Shown here: piece after piece, positions 27,648 to 37,084 of the stretch
Layout: each line of letters begins with the position of its first letter
Numbering within the stretch: position 1 is the stretch's first letter
Source: UBA2160 sp964588665
Lineage (GTDB): Bacteria > Chloroflexota > Dehalococcoidia > Lucifugimonadales > UBA1123
Assembly: GCA_964588665.1 (NCBI GenBank)
Contig: CAZPQQ010000006.1
Coordinates: 1-64,000, forward strand
Direction of reading: 5' to 3'
DNA length: 64,000 bases
Made by a program: the position numbers and the translations under genes
Notes under the pieces: model-generated
Told to the model about the DNA's origin: nothing
Databases searched by the model: none
What the model saw: only the letters and a program-made list of their open reading frames with translations

Positions 27648-28499
27648 ATGCCAAAGAAACGACAGCAAAACCAACGCGGAAAACAGCAACGCGCCATGCA
27701 GAAGCGGGCTCGCCGCAAGACCAAGATGGCGCGCCGCGCCGTGCACGAGTCCGCGGCCGACCGCCCCGAGGGAGTGCTGAGCCGAGCTCGCGAGTTTCCG
27801 TTTGCGGGCTGCTGGGTGCAGCCAGGCTGGCAGGATTACGGAATCGCGTCGATGATTGTGGCTCGCACGCAGCCGTCGAACGAGATAGTCTTCGCCCGCT
27901 TCCTTGTCGACACCTTCTGTCTCGGCATGAAAGACACGTTCTTCGGGGCGAACGTCCCCGAGGATCAGTTCCACCAAGGGGCGCTTCCGCGCCTCTATGC
28001 GGGAGTGGAGCCCGTTCCGATCAGCGTCGAATTGGCCCACGAGATCGTGTACGGAGCGATCGAGTACGCCGAGGCCAACGGTTTCCGCCCCCACGGCCAT
28101 TTCAGGCGAACGCAATGGATGCTCGACCCACCGGATGCCCATTCGAGCACGGGCGCCATCCAGTTCGGATACCGGGGCAGACCGACATATCTTGCAGGTC
28201 AGGAAGACAATCAGAGCGCCATACTGAGCAAACTTGTGGCAACGCTCGGCAGGGGCGGCTTCACCTACGTCCCAGCGGGCGACCCGCCAGAGGGCTTCGA
28301 GGATCTGGTCAACCTGCCGGGAGACGCGCCCGAGCAGTCGGGGATTTGGACGCCACAGCAAGAAGATCAAACCCGCAGCGTGGCCAGCGAGGCCGGTATC
28401 TGGCTTCCGGGCCAAGACGAGCCTGCGTCGGAATGGCCGGAGGATGAACCGACAGAAGGGCCGTCCGGGTCCCAGCTCTGGGCGCCCGGCAGGCAATAA
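27648..28499 (+). CDS. Conserved hypothetical with Trp-Pro tail repeats
   Basis: This 283-residue protein is not assigned to a named family. It starts with a very basic tail (about 1-30), then a core that resembles uncharacterised bacterial proteins by GCWVQPGWQDYGIASMIVARTQP and FARFLVDTFCLGMKDTF (about 50-95). A second conserved segment lies around LAHEIVYGAIEYAEANGF. The last 55 residues carry three spaced copies of a short motif: SGIWTP, AGIWLPG and SQLWAPG, in acidic sequence. No catalytic site is evident. It lies between prmA and rsmE on one strand and may be co-transcribed with them. A start further upstream (27591) would overlap prmA. Confidence 0.6.
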   Translation: MPKKRQQNQRGKQQRAMQKRARRKTKMARRAVHESAADRPEGVLSRAREFPFAGCWVQPGWQDYGIASMIVARTQPSNEIVFARFLVDTFCLGMKDTFFGANVPEDQFHQGALPRLYAGVEPVPISVELAHEIVYGAIEYAEANGFRPHGHFRRTQWMLDPPDAHSSTGAIQFGYRGRPTYLAGQEDNQSAILSKLVATLGRGGFTYVPAGDPPEGFEDLVNLPGDAPEQSGIWTPQQEDQTRSVASEAGIWLPGQDEPASEWPEDEPTEGPSGSQLWAPGRQ

Positions 28500-28550
28500 C
28501 CGGCAAATCAAGCGCTTCGTGACGGAGCCCGCGCCGATCGGAGGCCCCGT

Positions 28551-29303
28551 TTGCATAGATTCTTCGTACCGCCGGAGTCGATTGTCTCCGACGTCGTAGC
28601 CATCCCTCAGCCCCAAGCCCGTCAGATTGCGCGAGTTTTGCGTTTGGCGCCCGGCGACCAGATCGTTGCGTTGGATGACACTGGCGTCGAGTACGAGGTC
28701 GTTCTCACAGACGTTGACGCCAAAGGAGCATCCGGCAAAGTAGTCGACCGGCGACCGGCTTTGGGTGAGCCGCAACGCCGCATCGTCCTGTATCAGGCGC
28801 TGTTGAAGTCGGACCGATTCGAGCTCGTGCTCCAGAAATGCACCGAGCTGGGAGTATCCGCATTCGTGCCGTTCGTCTCCGGCAGAACGGTCGTCCGCGA
28901 GAGAGCGAAAGGCCACACTCGGAGCCGCGTCGACAGATGGCTACGCATCGTCACGGAAGCCGCGGAGCAATCGCGGCGAGGCCGAATACCGACGATACTC
29001 GACCCCGTCACCTTGCAAGAAGCGGTCGAGGGTGCATCCGGCACAACGATCATGCCCTGGGAGGATGAGCGTGACAGCGGCCTCCGAACGACGATCAGCC
29101 AAGCGCTGACCGAGGCCGACGGCGCGTCCGACGTGGCGATCATCGTCGGGCCCGAGGGCGGGTTCGCTGAAGACGAGGTCGATTTCGCCCGGGAACACGG
29201 TGTTCGAGTCGTCAACCTCGGCCGCCGCATCTTGCGGGCCGAGACGGCCGCGATCGCCGCCGTCTCGGCAGTGCTCTACGAACTTGGAGAACTAGGCGGA
29301 TAG
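28551..29303 (+). CDS. rsmE: 16S rRNA m3U1498 methyltransferase
   Basis: RsmE methylates N3 of U1498 in 16S rRNA. The 250-residue protein has the N-terminal PUA-like part (MHRFFVPPE, HAQARQIARVLRL) and a SPOUT methyltransferase domain with a knot: LQKCTELGVSAFVPF (about 96-110), IIVGPEGGFAEDEVD (about 198-212) and LGRRILRAETA at the end. The start is TTG at 28551. It follows the hypothetical gene after 51 bases. Confidence 0.92.
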   Translation: MHRFFVPPESIVSDVVAIPQPQARQIARVLRLAPGDQIVALDDTGVEYEVVLTDVDAKGASGKVVDRRPALGEPQRRIVLYQALLKSDRFELVLQKCTELGVSAFVPFVSGRTVVRERAKGHTRSRVDRWLRIVTEAAEQSRRGRIPTILDPVTLQEAVEGASGTTIMPWEDERDSGLRTTISQALTEADGASDVAIIVGPEGGFAEDEVDFAREHGVRVVNLGRRILRAETAAIAAVSAVLYELGELGG

Positions 29304-29319
29304 CCAGCTGAAGCGGCGG

Positions 29320-30318
29320 TCACTCGGGCTTGGGCGCCCGTCCCATCAGACCGGCGATGGCGTCGGGCACTGACAAGCCTCCGAACATGACGTCGTGCAA
29401 CCCCAGAGCGATCGGCATCTCGACTCCGAGCCGGTCCGCCAACTCCAGTGCGGGCGGTGTCGTGTCCACGCCCTCGGCCACGTTGTCCATCGTCGCGCGG
29501 ATGTCGGCGATGCTCTTGCCCTTGGCCAGCTCCTCGCCGACGTGGTGGTTCCGGCTGAGCGTGCTGGAGCAGGTCGCGATCAGGTCGCCCATGCCGGCGA
29601 GTCCGGCGAATGTGGCAGGCTTTGCGCCGGCGGCCATCCCCAGTCGAGTGATCTCGGCCAGCCCGCGAGTCATGAAAGCCGCCTTGGCGTTGTCTCCGAC
29701 GCCGAGGCCGTCGCAGATCCCCGCGCCTAGCGCGACGATGTTCTTCAAGGCGCCGCACAGCTCGACGCCGATTATGTCGTCGTTTGTGTACACGCGGAAC
29801 ACATCGGAATTGAAAATCGATTGAATCCTGGCCGCGGCTTCGCCGTTCGGAGACGCGACAACCGTGGACGAAGGCTTGCCCGCCGCGATCTCTGTCGCCA
29901 GGTTCGGACCGGAAAGCGCGCAGATTCCGACTCCGGTCGAGTGAAGGATCTCCTCCGCCAGCACCTGGCTCATCCTCATGCCGGTTGCCAGCTCCAAGCC
30001 CTTGGTCGCGCTGACCACCGTCGATGCCGGATCGATGGACGACCCGAATCTGCGGGCGTTGTCACGCAACGATCGCGAAGGCACGACGAGCATGACCACG
30101 TCGGCATCCTCGAAGGCGGATTTGGGATCGGCGACGACATGGAGTCTGTCCGGGAAGCTGGCGCCGGGAACGAAGCGCCGGTTCACACGGGCGGATTCCA
30201 GCGATTTGGCCTCTTCATCGGTGCGGGCAAGCAACTGCACGTCGACGCCTGCGCGGGCGAGGACGATGCCAAGAGTCGTTCCCCAGCTCGTGGTTCCGAC
30301 TATTGCGGTTTTGGGCAT
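29320..30318 (-). CDS. gpsA: Glycerol-3-phosphate dehydrogenase [NAD(P)+]
   Basis: GpsA makes sn-glycerol-3-phosphate from dihydroxyacetone phosphate for phospholipid synthesis. The 332-residue protein starts with a nucleotide-binding Gly motif (AIVGTTSWGTTLGIVLARAG) and has the usual ALSGPNLATEIAAGKPS, the catalytic Lys in GALKNIVALGAGICDG (about 184-199), and MAAGAKPATFAGLAGMGDL. The last Gly loop GTTSWGT has Thr-Thr-Ser where Gly-Ala-Trp-Gly is common. It lies downstream of plsY on the same strand, so acyl acceptor and acyltransferase are made together. Confidence 0.95.
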   Translation of the reverse strand: MPKTAIVGTTSWGTTLGIVLARAGVDVQLLARTDEEAKSLESARVNRRFVPGASFPDRLHVVADPKSAFEDADVVMLVVPSRSLRDNARRFGSSIDPASTVVSATKGLELATGMRMSQVLAEEILHSTGVGICALSGPNLATEIAAGKPSSTVVASPNGEAAARIQSIFNSDVFRVYTNDDIIGVELCGALKNIVALGAGICDGLGVGDNAKAAFMTRGLAEITRLGMAAGAKPATFAGLAGMGDLIATCSSTLSRNHHVGEELAKGKSIADIRATMDNVAEGVDTTPPALELADRLGVEMPIALGLHDVMFGGLSVPDAIAGLMGRAPKPE

Positions 30319-30419
30319 GGCGGTGCTTCCAGCAGCAGGATACGATCACAGGTTATGCAGGTTGGTGAGGGCTTGGAGCCGCGGTGTTGCGAGGCTGGAC
30401 CGGCTTAGGCGGGTGGCGC

Positions 30420-31046
30420 CTATTTGCTGTCGGTCGCCAGGCTTGCTCGCTGACCGATCTTCCGTTCGGTGCCCTGCAGCAATCGTTGGATGTTGTCTTT
30501 GTGCCTGGCCACGAGCAACGCGCCGCCAACGATTCCGAACCACATGTACGGCATGGGCGCGTGCCCGGTCGCCGCAGTGATGATCAGGGCGAGCGAGCCC
30601 AGCACGGCAGCCGAGATGGAGCCGAGGGACACGTATCGGGTTCCGGCTATTAAAGACACGCCGACCAGCGTCGCCACGATGAACGCCGGCCACGAAAGAA
30701 TCAGCAGGCCGCCCCAACCGGACGCGATGCCGCGGCCTCCCCGAAACTGAATGAAGATCGGCCAATTGTGGCCGATCAGCACCGCGATCGCCGCAGCGGT
30801 CTCGACGCCGGTCGAATCGAACAATATTCGAGCCACGACAACCATTGCCACGGCTTTGCCCATGTCCAGGAGCAGAACCAACGCAGCAGGCACGACGCCA
30901 GCGGTCCGCAGCACGTTGGTCATGCCCGTCTTGCCGCTGCCGTAGTCGCGGATGTCCGTGCCGGTTGCTATCTTTCCGGCGATGACGCCGAATGGCGTCG
31001 ATCCCACAAGATAGGCAATCGGGACCAGAATCAGATACTCAATCAC
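30420..31046 (-). CDS. plsY: Glycerol-3-phosphate acyltransferase PlsY
   Basis: PlsY transfers an acyl group from acyl-phosphate to glycerol-3-phosphate, the first step of phospholipid synthesis. The 208-residue protein has five to six TM helices and the three family motifs: LVGSTPFGVI near the start, GSGKTGMTNVLRTAG (about 37-51) and HNWPIFIQFRGGRGIASGWG (about 93-112). A cytoplasmic tail rich in Lys and Arg ends it. It overlaps the der stop by 4 bases, so the two are translated together. Confidence 0.93.
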   Translation of the reverse strand: MIEYLILVPIAYLVGSTPFGVIAGKIATGTDIRDYGSGKTGMTNVLRTAGVVPAALVLLLDMGKAVAMVVVARILFDSTGVETAAAIAVLIGHNWPIFIQFRGGRGIASGWGGLLILSWPAFIVATLVGVSLIAGTRYVSLGSISAAVLGSLALIITAATGHAPMPYMWFGIVGGALLVARHKDNIQRLLQGTERKIGQRASLATDSK

Positions 31047-32362
31047 CGCTCACCTCTGCTCTTGAAGCGCATCCTCAGAGGGCTTCCACGAAAATCGTAC
31101 GCTTCCCGAAGGCGGTTTTCCAGGTATCTCTGGTACGAGAAATGGACGGTATCCGCCTTGTTGACGTAAAAAGTGAAGCTTGGGGGTCCTGTCTGCTCCT
31201 GCGCCACGCTGTATATCTTAACGGACCGGCCCTTGTGCGCCACCGGCGGATGCTCCGCTATCGCGTTCATCACGGTCCGGCGCAAGTCGTATCGCGGCAG
31301 CCCCTTGGTCCACTGCCGGTAGACGGACAACGCGGTGTCCAGAACTTCGACGAGACCCATGCCGGTCATCGCGGATGTGAACCGAATTGGCGCAAAAGAC
31401 GCGAACTTGAAACGGTCGCGCACGACCGCCGTGGCATCGTCCCGCGTGGATCCCAGCTCGGACGCCAGGTCCCACTTGTTCACCGCCAGTACGATGCCTT
31501 TGTACGAGTCGAGTATCTGGCTTGCGATGTGGGTGTCTTGAGCGGTGGCGATCTCGGCGGCGTCCAACAGCAGGACGGCAATGTCGGCGCGGTCGATGGC
31601 TCTGATGGCGCGCACTACGCTGTATTTCTCGACGCCGGTTCCGACCTTACCCCGACGCCGGATGCCCGCCGTGTCGATCAACAGGATCGACATGTCGTTG
31701 TGGGTGATCAGAGTGTCGATCGTGTCTCGGGTCGTGCCGGGAACATCGCTCACAATCGACCGCTGCTGTCCGGTGATCTTGTTTAGCATCATCGACTTGC
31801 CGACGTTGGGGCGGCCCACGATGGCCAGCCGCAGATCGGCCTCTTGCTCCGGAAACGCTGACTCGTCCGGGAAGTTGGCGATGACCTCGGCCATGACGTC
31901 ATCGAGGCCGATGTTGTGGTAGGCGCTTATCGGATAAGGCTCGCCGAGTCCGAGCTCGTAGAACTCAGCAGCCCCGGACCCTCGCGCCTCGGTGTCGGAT
32001 TTGTTGGCTGCGAGGACGACCTTCCTCTCGGTCGGACGGAGCAGCACGGCCACGTCGATGTCGTCGGGGGTGACGCCCTGGGTCACGTCCACAACCATCA
32101 CGATCACGTCGGCGTCCGCGATCGCCGTTTCGATCTGATCCCTGACCTGACGCCAGAGTTCGGTCTCAGGGAAAACCTCCAGGCCTCCGGTGTCCACGAG
32201 AATGAAGAGATGGTCTCCCCACTCGGTTTCAGTCGTGACCCGGTCCCGAGTCGTGCCCGACATTTTGGACACGATGGCAACCGACCGGCCCACGAGACGG
32301 TTGAACAGGGTGGACTTGCCAACGTTCGGCCGGCCAACGATGGCGACCACGGGCTTGTTCAC
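31043..32362 (-). CDS. der: GTPase Der (EngA)
   Basis: Der is a double-GTPase needed for 50S subunit assembly. The 439-residue protein has two G domains in series: first P-loop GRPNVGKST (about 10-18) with DTGG and NKSD, second P-loop GRPNVGKSM (about 184-192) with DTAGIRRRGKV and NKWD, and a C-terminal KH-like domain ending PLRMRFKSRGER. Both sets of G motifs are complete. It begins 89 bases after argF and its stop overlaps the plsY start. Confidence 0.96.
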   Translation of the reverse strand: MNKPVVAIVGRPNVGKSTLFNRLVGRSVAIVSKMSGTTRDRVTTETEWGDHLFILVDTGGLEVFPETELWRQVRDQIETAIADADVIVMVVDVTQGVTPDDIDVAVLLRPTERKVVLAANKSDTEARGSGAAEFYELGLGEPYPISAYHNIGLDDVMAEVIANFPDESAFPEQEADLRLAIVGRPNVGKSMMLNKITGQQRSIVSDVPGTTRDTIDTLITHNDMSILLIDTAGIRRRGKVGTGVEKYSVVRAIRAIDRADIAVLLLDAAEIATAQDTHIASQILDSYKGIVLAVNKWDLASELGSTRDDATAVVRDRFKFASFAPIRFTSAMTGMGLVEVLDTALSVYRQWTKGLPRYDLRRTVMNAIAEHPPVAHKGRSVKIYSVAQEQTGPPSFTFYVNKADTVHFSYQRYLENRLREAYDFRGSPLRMRFKSRGER

Positions 32363-32451
32363 GTTAGCACCTCATCTGCGATGAACTGGGTACGCTCGGA
32401 GTTCGGAATACTGTGGCGTATGAATGCCAATACAGGATCTGGATTGCGGCA

Positions 32452-33366
32452 TCAGCCTGACAGAAGTTCTGCCATTATGGCGTTCTGCGCATGAAGACGG
32501 TTTTCAGCCTGAGCAAAAACTACGGAACTATGATGGTCGAGCATGTCGTCGGAGACTTCCTCGCCCCGATGGGCGGGCATGTCGTGCATGAAGACGGCCT
32601 GGTCGTCCGCCAGTCCCATCAAGTCTTCGTTGACCTGGAACGTGGAGAACACATCGCGTCGCTCATCAGATTCGCGCTCGTCGCCCATGCTGATCCAGAC
32701 GTCGGTGTACACGACGTCCGCGCCGTCGACCGCCCTCTTGGGGTCTTCAACCCACTCCAAGAGCGATTCTTTCAGATAGGCCCTGCGACGGGCTTCTTCC
32801 CACGCCGCGGACGGAACGTGGTAATCGCCCGGCGCAGCTATGACGAAATCGGCGCCGACCGACGCGCAACCGAGCGCCAGGCTCGACGCGATATTGTTGC
32901 CGTCGCCCACATATGCGACGCGAAGCCCTTCCAGGTGGCCTTTGGCTTCCTTCATGGTCAGAAGGTCTCCGAGAGCCTGGCAAGGATGGGCCAGGTCGGA
33001 GAGTGCATTGATTACTGGGATAGTCGTCTCCTCGGCCAGGGTTTCCAGGCTTTCGTGCGTGAACACTCGGGCGACGATGACGTCCACCAACCTGTCCAGC
33101 ACGCGCGCCACGTCGATCACGGGTTCTCGGATGCCTAACCCGATGTCCGCCCGGCTCAAGTAGATGCAGTTCCCGCCCATCTGTTGCACGCCGACCTCGA
33201 AACTCACCCTTGTTCGCAGAGAGGGTTTTTCGAAAATGAGCGCGACCGACCTGCCTTCGAGCAATCGAGGGACCCCGTCGATCTTCATCTCGCTCGCCTT
33301 GCGAACCATCTCCGAGACCTCGTCGGGCTCCAGGTCGGTTATGGACAGGAAATCTTTCCCTTTCAT
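32452..33366 (-). CDS. argF: Ornithine carbamoyltransferase
   Basis: ArgF makes citrulline from ornithine and carbamoyl phosphate in arginine synthesis. The 304-residue protein carries the carbamoyl-phosphate motif FEKPSLRTRVSFE (about 50-62), a HPCQALGDLLT motif (about 126-136) and an ornithine-binding HDMPAHRGEEVSDDMLD stretch at about 266-282, where the usual Cys-Leu-Pro is Asp-Met-Pro. AAAGGA lies before the ATG. The gene is monocistronic or leads into der. No other arg gene is close. Confidence 0.92.
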   Translation of the reverse strand: MKGKDFLSITDLEPDEVSEMVRKASEMKIDGVPRLLEGRSVALIFEKPSLRTRVSFEVGVQQMGGNCIYLSRADIGLGIREPVIDVARVLDRLVDVIVARVFTHESLETLAEETTIPVINALSDLAHPCQALGDLLTMKEAKGHLEGLRVAYVGDGNNIASSLALGCASVGADFVIAAPGDYHVPSAAWEEARRRAYLKESLLEWVEDPKRAVDGADVVYTDVWISMGDERESDERRDVFSTFQVNEDLMGLADDQAVFMHDMPAHRGEEVSDDMLDHHSSVVFAQAENRLHAQNAIMAELLSG

Positions 33367-33470
33367 CGCTGATCCTTTGTATCGAAGAGTGTCGATAATA
33401 TAGCAGATAGCCGTATACGCATGGAAACGATCCCGTGTCCTGTCCCCGAAGTTCGCGTGGTGATTCGGGG

Positions 33471-33550
33471 CCCTTCGACAGGCTCAGAGCCTGCCCTGAG
33501 TTTGCCGACGGGGCGAACGGAGTCTAGCGTTTACCCGTTCGTGGTGAGCA
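33471..33550. repeat. REPIN-like element, copy 2
   Basis: The left half starts CCCTTCGACAGGCTCAGAG, carries the insert CCTGCCCTGAG, and ends GGGCGAACGG. The right half is CCCGTTCGTGGTGAGC in opposite orientation. Both halves occur in the copies at 12864, 42505 and 43736. Confidence 0.7.
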
Positions 33551-33605
33551 ACCTTATGCCCGCGCTGCGGACAATGCAAATGGCAGCAACGGCCGTCCAG
33601 CAGAT

Positions 33606-33709
33606 TGTCATGCTGATCCTTCAGCAGAAGGAGAAGCATCTGGGGCCACGCAGGGAGACAGTCGTCGCATTCAGCCAGATCCTTCGGTTTTGCTCAGGAT
33701 GACATTCAG
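33606..33709. repeat. Dispersed repeat, TCATCCTGA type, second copy
   Basis: The right end (AGATCCTTCGGTTTTGCTCAGGATGACA) is the reverse complement pattern of the element at 17046. The left end begins TTGTCATGCTGATCCTTCAGC. The ends thus face each other as an imperfect inverted repeat. Confidence 0.6.
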
Positions 33710-33956
33710 GGAGCCGTTACTTGGAAGCCTATCGAACCACCAACCCGTCGATATTCGCTATACGATATAGGCAACGGACTTGAGGGTCGAGAGTCTGGCG
33801 ACGACGTGCTCGTGGGGACGAAAGTCCGTCACCGAGACCATTGGCACAACAGCGGCAACCTCTAGGGAGACCGGCGAGGGTAGAGCTTACGACCAAAGCA
33901 ACTCCAACGCACTCAACCGCGTATCCGTCCGCGCGGATGGCGTGCCTGCCGATCGC

Positions 33957-34418
33957 CTAATTCGCGCCGCGCTTTCGCGTCTGACAGCCGGGGCAGGCGC
34001 CGAAATAATCGAGCCGGTGGCTCGCAATGTCGTAGCCGGTGCTTTCCTCGATCGACGCGTAGGCGCCGTCGGACTCGGCTGAGTCCGCATCCTCGATGCG
34101 TTCGCATTCGAGGCACACTACGTGCGTGTGCGGGGCGGCACGACGGCCATCGTAGCGGTTGGCGGCGCCTGAAAACTCCATCTCGAGGACCTGTCCGCAA
34201 TCTTTGAGCAACTCGATGGTGTTGTACACGGTCGCAAGGCTGGTGGACGGATAGCGGAGCTGGACTTGTGCGTGCAACTCACTGACGCTCGGGTGACTGT
34301 CCGCGCCCGCGAGGGTTTCGAGCAGCTTGGCTCGTTTGGGCGTGATGGACACGCCGAGTCCGACGAGCGACTCGGTCATCTCATCATATCTCGATTGCGC
34401 ATCCACGGTCTGGGTCAA
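33957..34418 (-). CDS. Fur/PerR family metalloregulator
   Basis: This 153-residue protein is a Fur-superfamily repressor, likely peroxide-type. The N-terminal winged helix covers ITPKRAKLLETLAGADSHPS and LATVYNTIELLKDCG. The metal site shows RYDGRRAAPHTHVVC (Asp and two His in the PerR pattern), and both structural zinc CxxC pairs are present (CLEC near 101 and CPGC near 145). The chosen start is TTG at 34418, with GGAGG 7 bases upstream, rather than an upstream ATG. The next gene on its strand is argF, 590 bases away, so it is probably transcribed alone. Fur or Zur cannot be excluded. Confidence 0.85.
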   Translation of the reverse strand: MTQTVDAQSRYDEMTESLVGLGVSITPKRAKLLETLAGADSHPSVSELHAQVQLRYPSTSLATVYNTIELLKDCGQVLEMEFSGAANRYDGRRAAPHTHVVCLECERIEDADSAESDGAYASIEESTGYDIASHRLDYFGACPGCQTRKRGAN

Positions 34419-34586
34419 TCGACAACCTCCGGCACCTTTGTTGCGGCGTCCTCGCCTTAGAATCTTTCCAAAACAGGCTCCGCAGTTTAACGTAAGGCAG
34501 CGGTTAATGCGTGTCAAGGCCGCTCGACGTATTGTGCATAAGGAAGTCGAGAGGGACGGCGCACGTCCTTGGCCCGCGCGGGACCC

Positions 34587-37028
34587 TTACGTGAGCGCCA
34601 CCGGATCCACATCCACCACCCAATCTCGGGGCAACGCGACGCGGTCCAATAGCGCGCGAGGATCGGCGCCGCGGAGCACCAGGTGCCACCGATATCTTCC
34701 ACGTAAGCGGGCCGGAAAGGCTGGCATCGGACCGAGGATTTCGGTGTCAGGTGCGCCCTGTGTCTCGCGTTCGCTTTCCAGCAGACTCGCCACCTGCCGC
34801 GCATTGTCCTCACAGGTCGCGTTGTTGGTGTCGGTGTACAGCAAACGGATCAGTTTCCGGTAGGGCGGGTTCCCTTGCTCGTGTCTGAAAGCCATCTCAC
34901 GGGTATAAAAAGCCTGATAATCCTGGGCGGCCGCGGACTTGATTGCGTAGTTGTCGGGCTGGTAGGTCTGAATCACGACCTTGCCTGCTGCCGCTCCTCG
35001 TCCCGCTCTGCCCGCCACCTGGCAGAGAAGCTGGAAGGCGCGCTCTCCGGCTCGGTAATCCGGTATGCCGAGGCCGACGTCCGCCAACACAGCTCCCACC
35101 AGCGTGACCGACGGCAGGTGGAGCCCCTTCGTGATCATCTGTGTGCCAACGAGCGCCTGGGCTTGGCCCGATCTGAACTCGTCGAGAAGCTTCCGGTACT
35201 CGTCGATGTTTCGGGTGGCGTCGTGGTCCCACCTCAAGACATTGATGTCGGGGAAGCGACGCTCCAACGCTTCGGCAACCGACTGCGTTCCGATGCCGTA
35301 GTAGCTCAGCCGGTAGGTGAGGCATCGTGGGCACATTCGTGGAATCCTGCGTCGAGCTCCACAGTAGTGACAGATGAGTCGTTCAGCGCCGCGATGATAG
35401 GTTAGCGCCACGTCGCACGCGGCACATCTGGCCTGGTGGCCGCAGTTGCGACACTGCATCTGCGTTGCCGATCCCCGACGGTTCAGGAACAGCATGAACT
35501 GGTTCCCGGCGGCCAGGCAGGCCTCCATCTCCTTGTCCAGGAGGCGGGAGAAGAAGTCGCGGTTGCCCTCTTTGAGCTCTTGGCGCATGTCGACCACCTC
35601 GGTGCCTGCCAGGGGCGTGGTGGTCATTTTGGAGTCCGCGTCTGCCCGCAATCGGTCGGGCAGCATGAACAGCGTGAACTCCTTCGTCAGGCCGCGATAG
35701 TAGGAGGCGACGTCCGGTGTGGCGCTTCCCAGGGCGACGGCCGCGCCCGACAGCTCCGCCAGCTTTATGGCCACGTCTTTGGCGTGGTAGCGGGGGTTCG
35801 AGTCGTGCTGCTTGTAGGTCCACTCGTGCTCCTCGTCGATCACGATGAGGCCGAGCTCGTCGATCGGCGCGAACACCGCGCTGCGGGAGCCGACCACGAC
35901 GTCGTATCGGTCCTCTCTGGTCTTCCACCACTGGTCCAGCCGTTCGGGTCCGGACAGGCCGCTGTGGAGCACAGCCACGCGGTCGGGGAACCTGGAGGCG
36001 AACCGCTCGATAGTCTGCTGCGTCAGCGCGATCTCGGGGACCATGACTATCGCCCGCTTGCCCAGGTCCAGACATCGGGCCACCGCGGCAAGATAGATCT
36101 CCGTTTTGCCGGACCCCGTGACCCCCTGGACTAGGAGCGTGCGGGGTCGAACCTCCGGCGACTCGACGATCCGGCATATGGCTTCAGTCGCCGCCGATTG
36201 GCGTGGGGTCAAAGACACTCGGGCTTCTGGCTCCAGCCGGGTGTTGACGAGGGGATCGATCTCGACTCGCAACTTCTCGACGGTCAGCCAGCGCCTCTCC
36301 AGCAATCGCGATACCGCGGCGGCGCCGAACTCCTTGCGGGCCTGGGCTGCCGGGACCGGCGCATCCGCGGCCGCCAGGGTCGTCGCGAGCGCCGCTTGCC
36401 GGGGAGCTCGGTGGGCGCCTTTTGACATCCAACGGCCGATCTCCTCCGCGGCGTCGGGTCTGATCGCCAGGTGATCGACGAATCTTGGGGCGATTTCCCG
36501 AACGGAGCCCTGTACACGGCTCTCCAGGACACCCCGGCCAACCAACCGGGTCGATACGCCACGGGCGCTCTCCCCCATGACTCGGGTCAGTCGTTCGACA
36601 CCGACCGGACCATTGGCTCGGACGTATTGAAGGACCCTGAGCTGGAGCCTGCTTCGAGCCACGGCGGCGATGTCGGTCACGTTCGGGTTGATGGATAGCT
36701 GCGTGCGGACTCGAAGCCTGCCGCCGGGGGGCAGCATGGGGGCGACCGCCTCAAAGAGCGAACAGAGATAATACCGGCTGATCCATCGAGCGAGTGAGAG
36801 ATGGCGACCGTCGAGGAGCGGTCCGGGGCTGGTGGCCGCAAGTATCGCCCGGGTTTGCTGCACACGCGGAGACGGGACGAGCTCGAACACGATGCCCTGC
36901 AGGGTCCGGGGACCGAAGGGGACGCGTACGGACTGGCCGGCAGACAGCTCGAGGCCATCAGGGATCGAGTAGCTGAACGTCCTGTCGTGGCCGGTCGGTG
37001 CATCGACCGCGATTTCGGCGAATCTCAT
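34587..37028 (-). CDS. priA: Primosomal protein N' (replication restart helicase)
   Basis: PriA reloads the replicative helicase at collapsed forks. The 813-residue protein has the N-terminal DNA-binding domain (MRFAEIAVDAPTGHDRTFSYSIP), a SF2 helicase core with Walker A LLVQGVTGSGKTE (about 312-324) and Walker B IVIDEEHEW, the zinc-binding cysteines (CRNCGHQARCAACD ... CHYCGARRRIPRMCPRC, about 548-590), and motif V-VI (VGTQMITKGLHLP, QVAGRAGRG). It lies 56 bases after rplS on the same strand. Confidence 0.95.
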   Translation of the reverse strand: MRFAEIAVDAPTGHDRTFSYSIPDGLELSAGQSVRVPFGPRTLQGIVFELVPSPRVQQTRAILAATSPGPLLDGRHLSLARWISRYYLCSLFEAVAPMLPPGGRLRVRTQLSINPNVTDIAAVARSRLQLRVLQYVRANGPVGVERLTRVMGESARGVSTRLVGRGVLESRVQGSVREIAPRFVDHLAIRPDAAEEIGRWMSKGAHRAPRQAALATTLAAADAPVPAAQARKEFGAAAVSRLLERRWLTVEKLRVEIDPLVNTRLEPEARVSLTPRQSAATEAICRIVESPEVRPRTLLVQGVTGSGKTEIYLAAVARCLDLGKRAIVMVPEIALTQQTIERFASRFPDRVAVLHSGLSGPERLDQWWKTREDRYDVVVGSRSAVFAPIDELGLIVIDEEHEWTYKQHDSNPRYHAKDVAIKLAELSGAAVALGSATPDVASYYRGLTKEFTLFMLPDRLRADADSKMTTTPLAGTEVVDMRQELKEGNRDFFSRLLDKEMEACLAAGNQFMLFLNRRGSATQMQCRNCGHQARCAACDVALTYHRGAERLICHYCGARRRIPRMCPRCLTYRLSYYGIGTQSVAEALERRFPDINVLRWDHDATRNIDEYRKLLDEFRSGQAQALVGTQMITKGLHLPSVTLVGAVLADVGLGIPDYRAGERAFQLLCQVAGRAGRGAAAGKVVIQTYQPDNYAIKSAAAQDYQAFYTREMAFRHEQGNPPYRKLIRLLYTDTNNATCEDNARQVASLLESERETQGAPDTEILGPMPAFPARLRGRYRWHLVLRGADPRALLDRVALPRDWVVDVDPVALT

Positions 37029-37084
37029 CGCACCGCAGACCTCCGTTTACGGCAGCAAGCGGATCTGCAGGCCGTGGGGCCAGG

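Larger units (their letters stand above)
33367..33956. other. 590-base spacer, mostly dispersed repeats
   Basis: The spacer between argF and the Fur-type gene has no supported gene. A REP-like element occupies 33471-33550 and a TCATCCTGA-type element 33606-33709. The part after 33780 contains GC-rich local hairpins but I could not match it to a known RNA. A 100-codon plus frame there lacks any protein-like motif. Confidence 0.5.

Noticed and set aside
33780..33950. Structured stretch resembling a cobalamin riboswitch or RNase P RNA
   Set aside because: It has short GGGA-CCGG and GAAAGTCC words only. The conserved cores (GCCACTG for B12; the RNase P P4 and 3' motifs) are absent.
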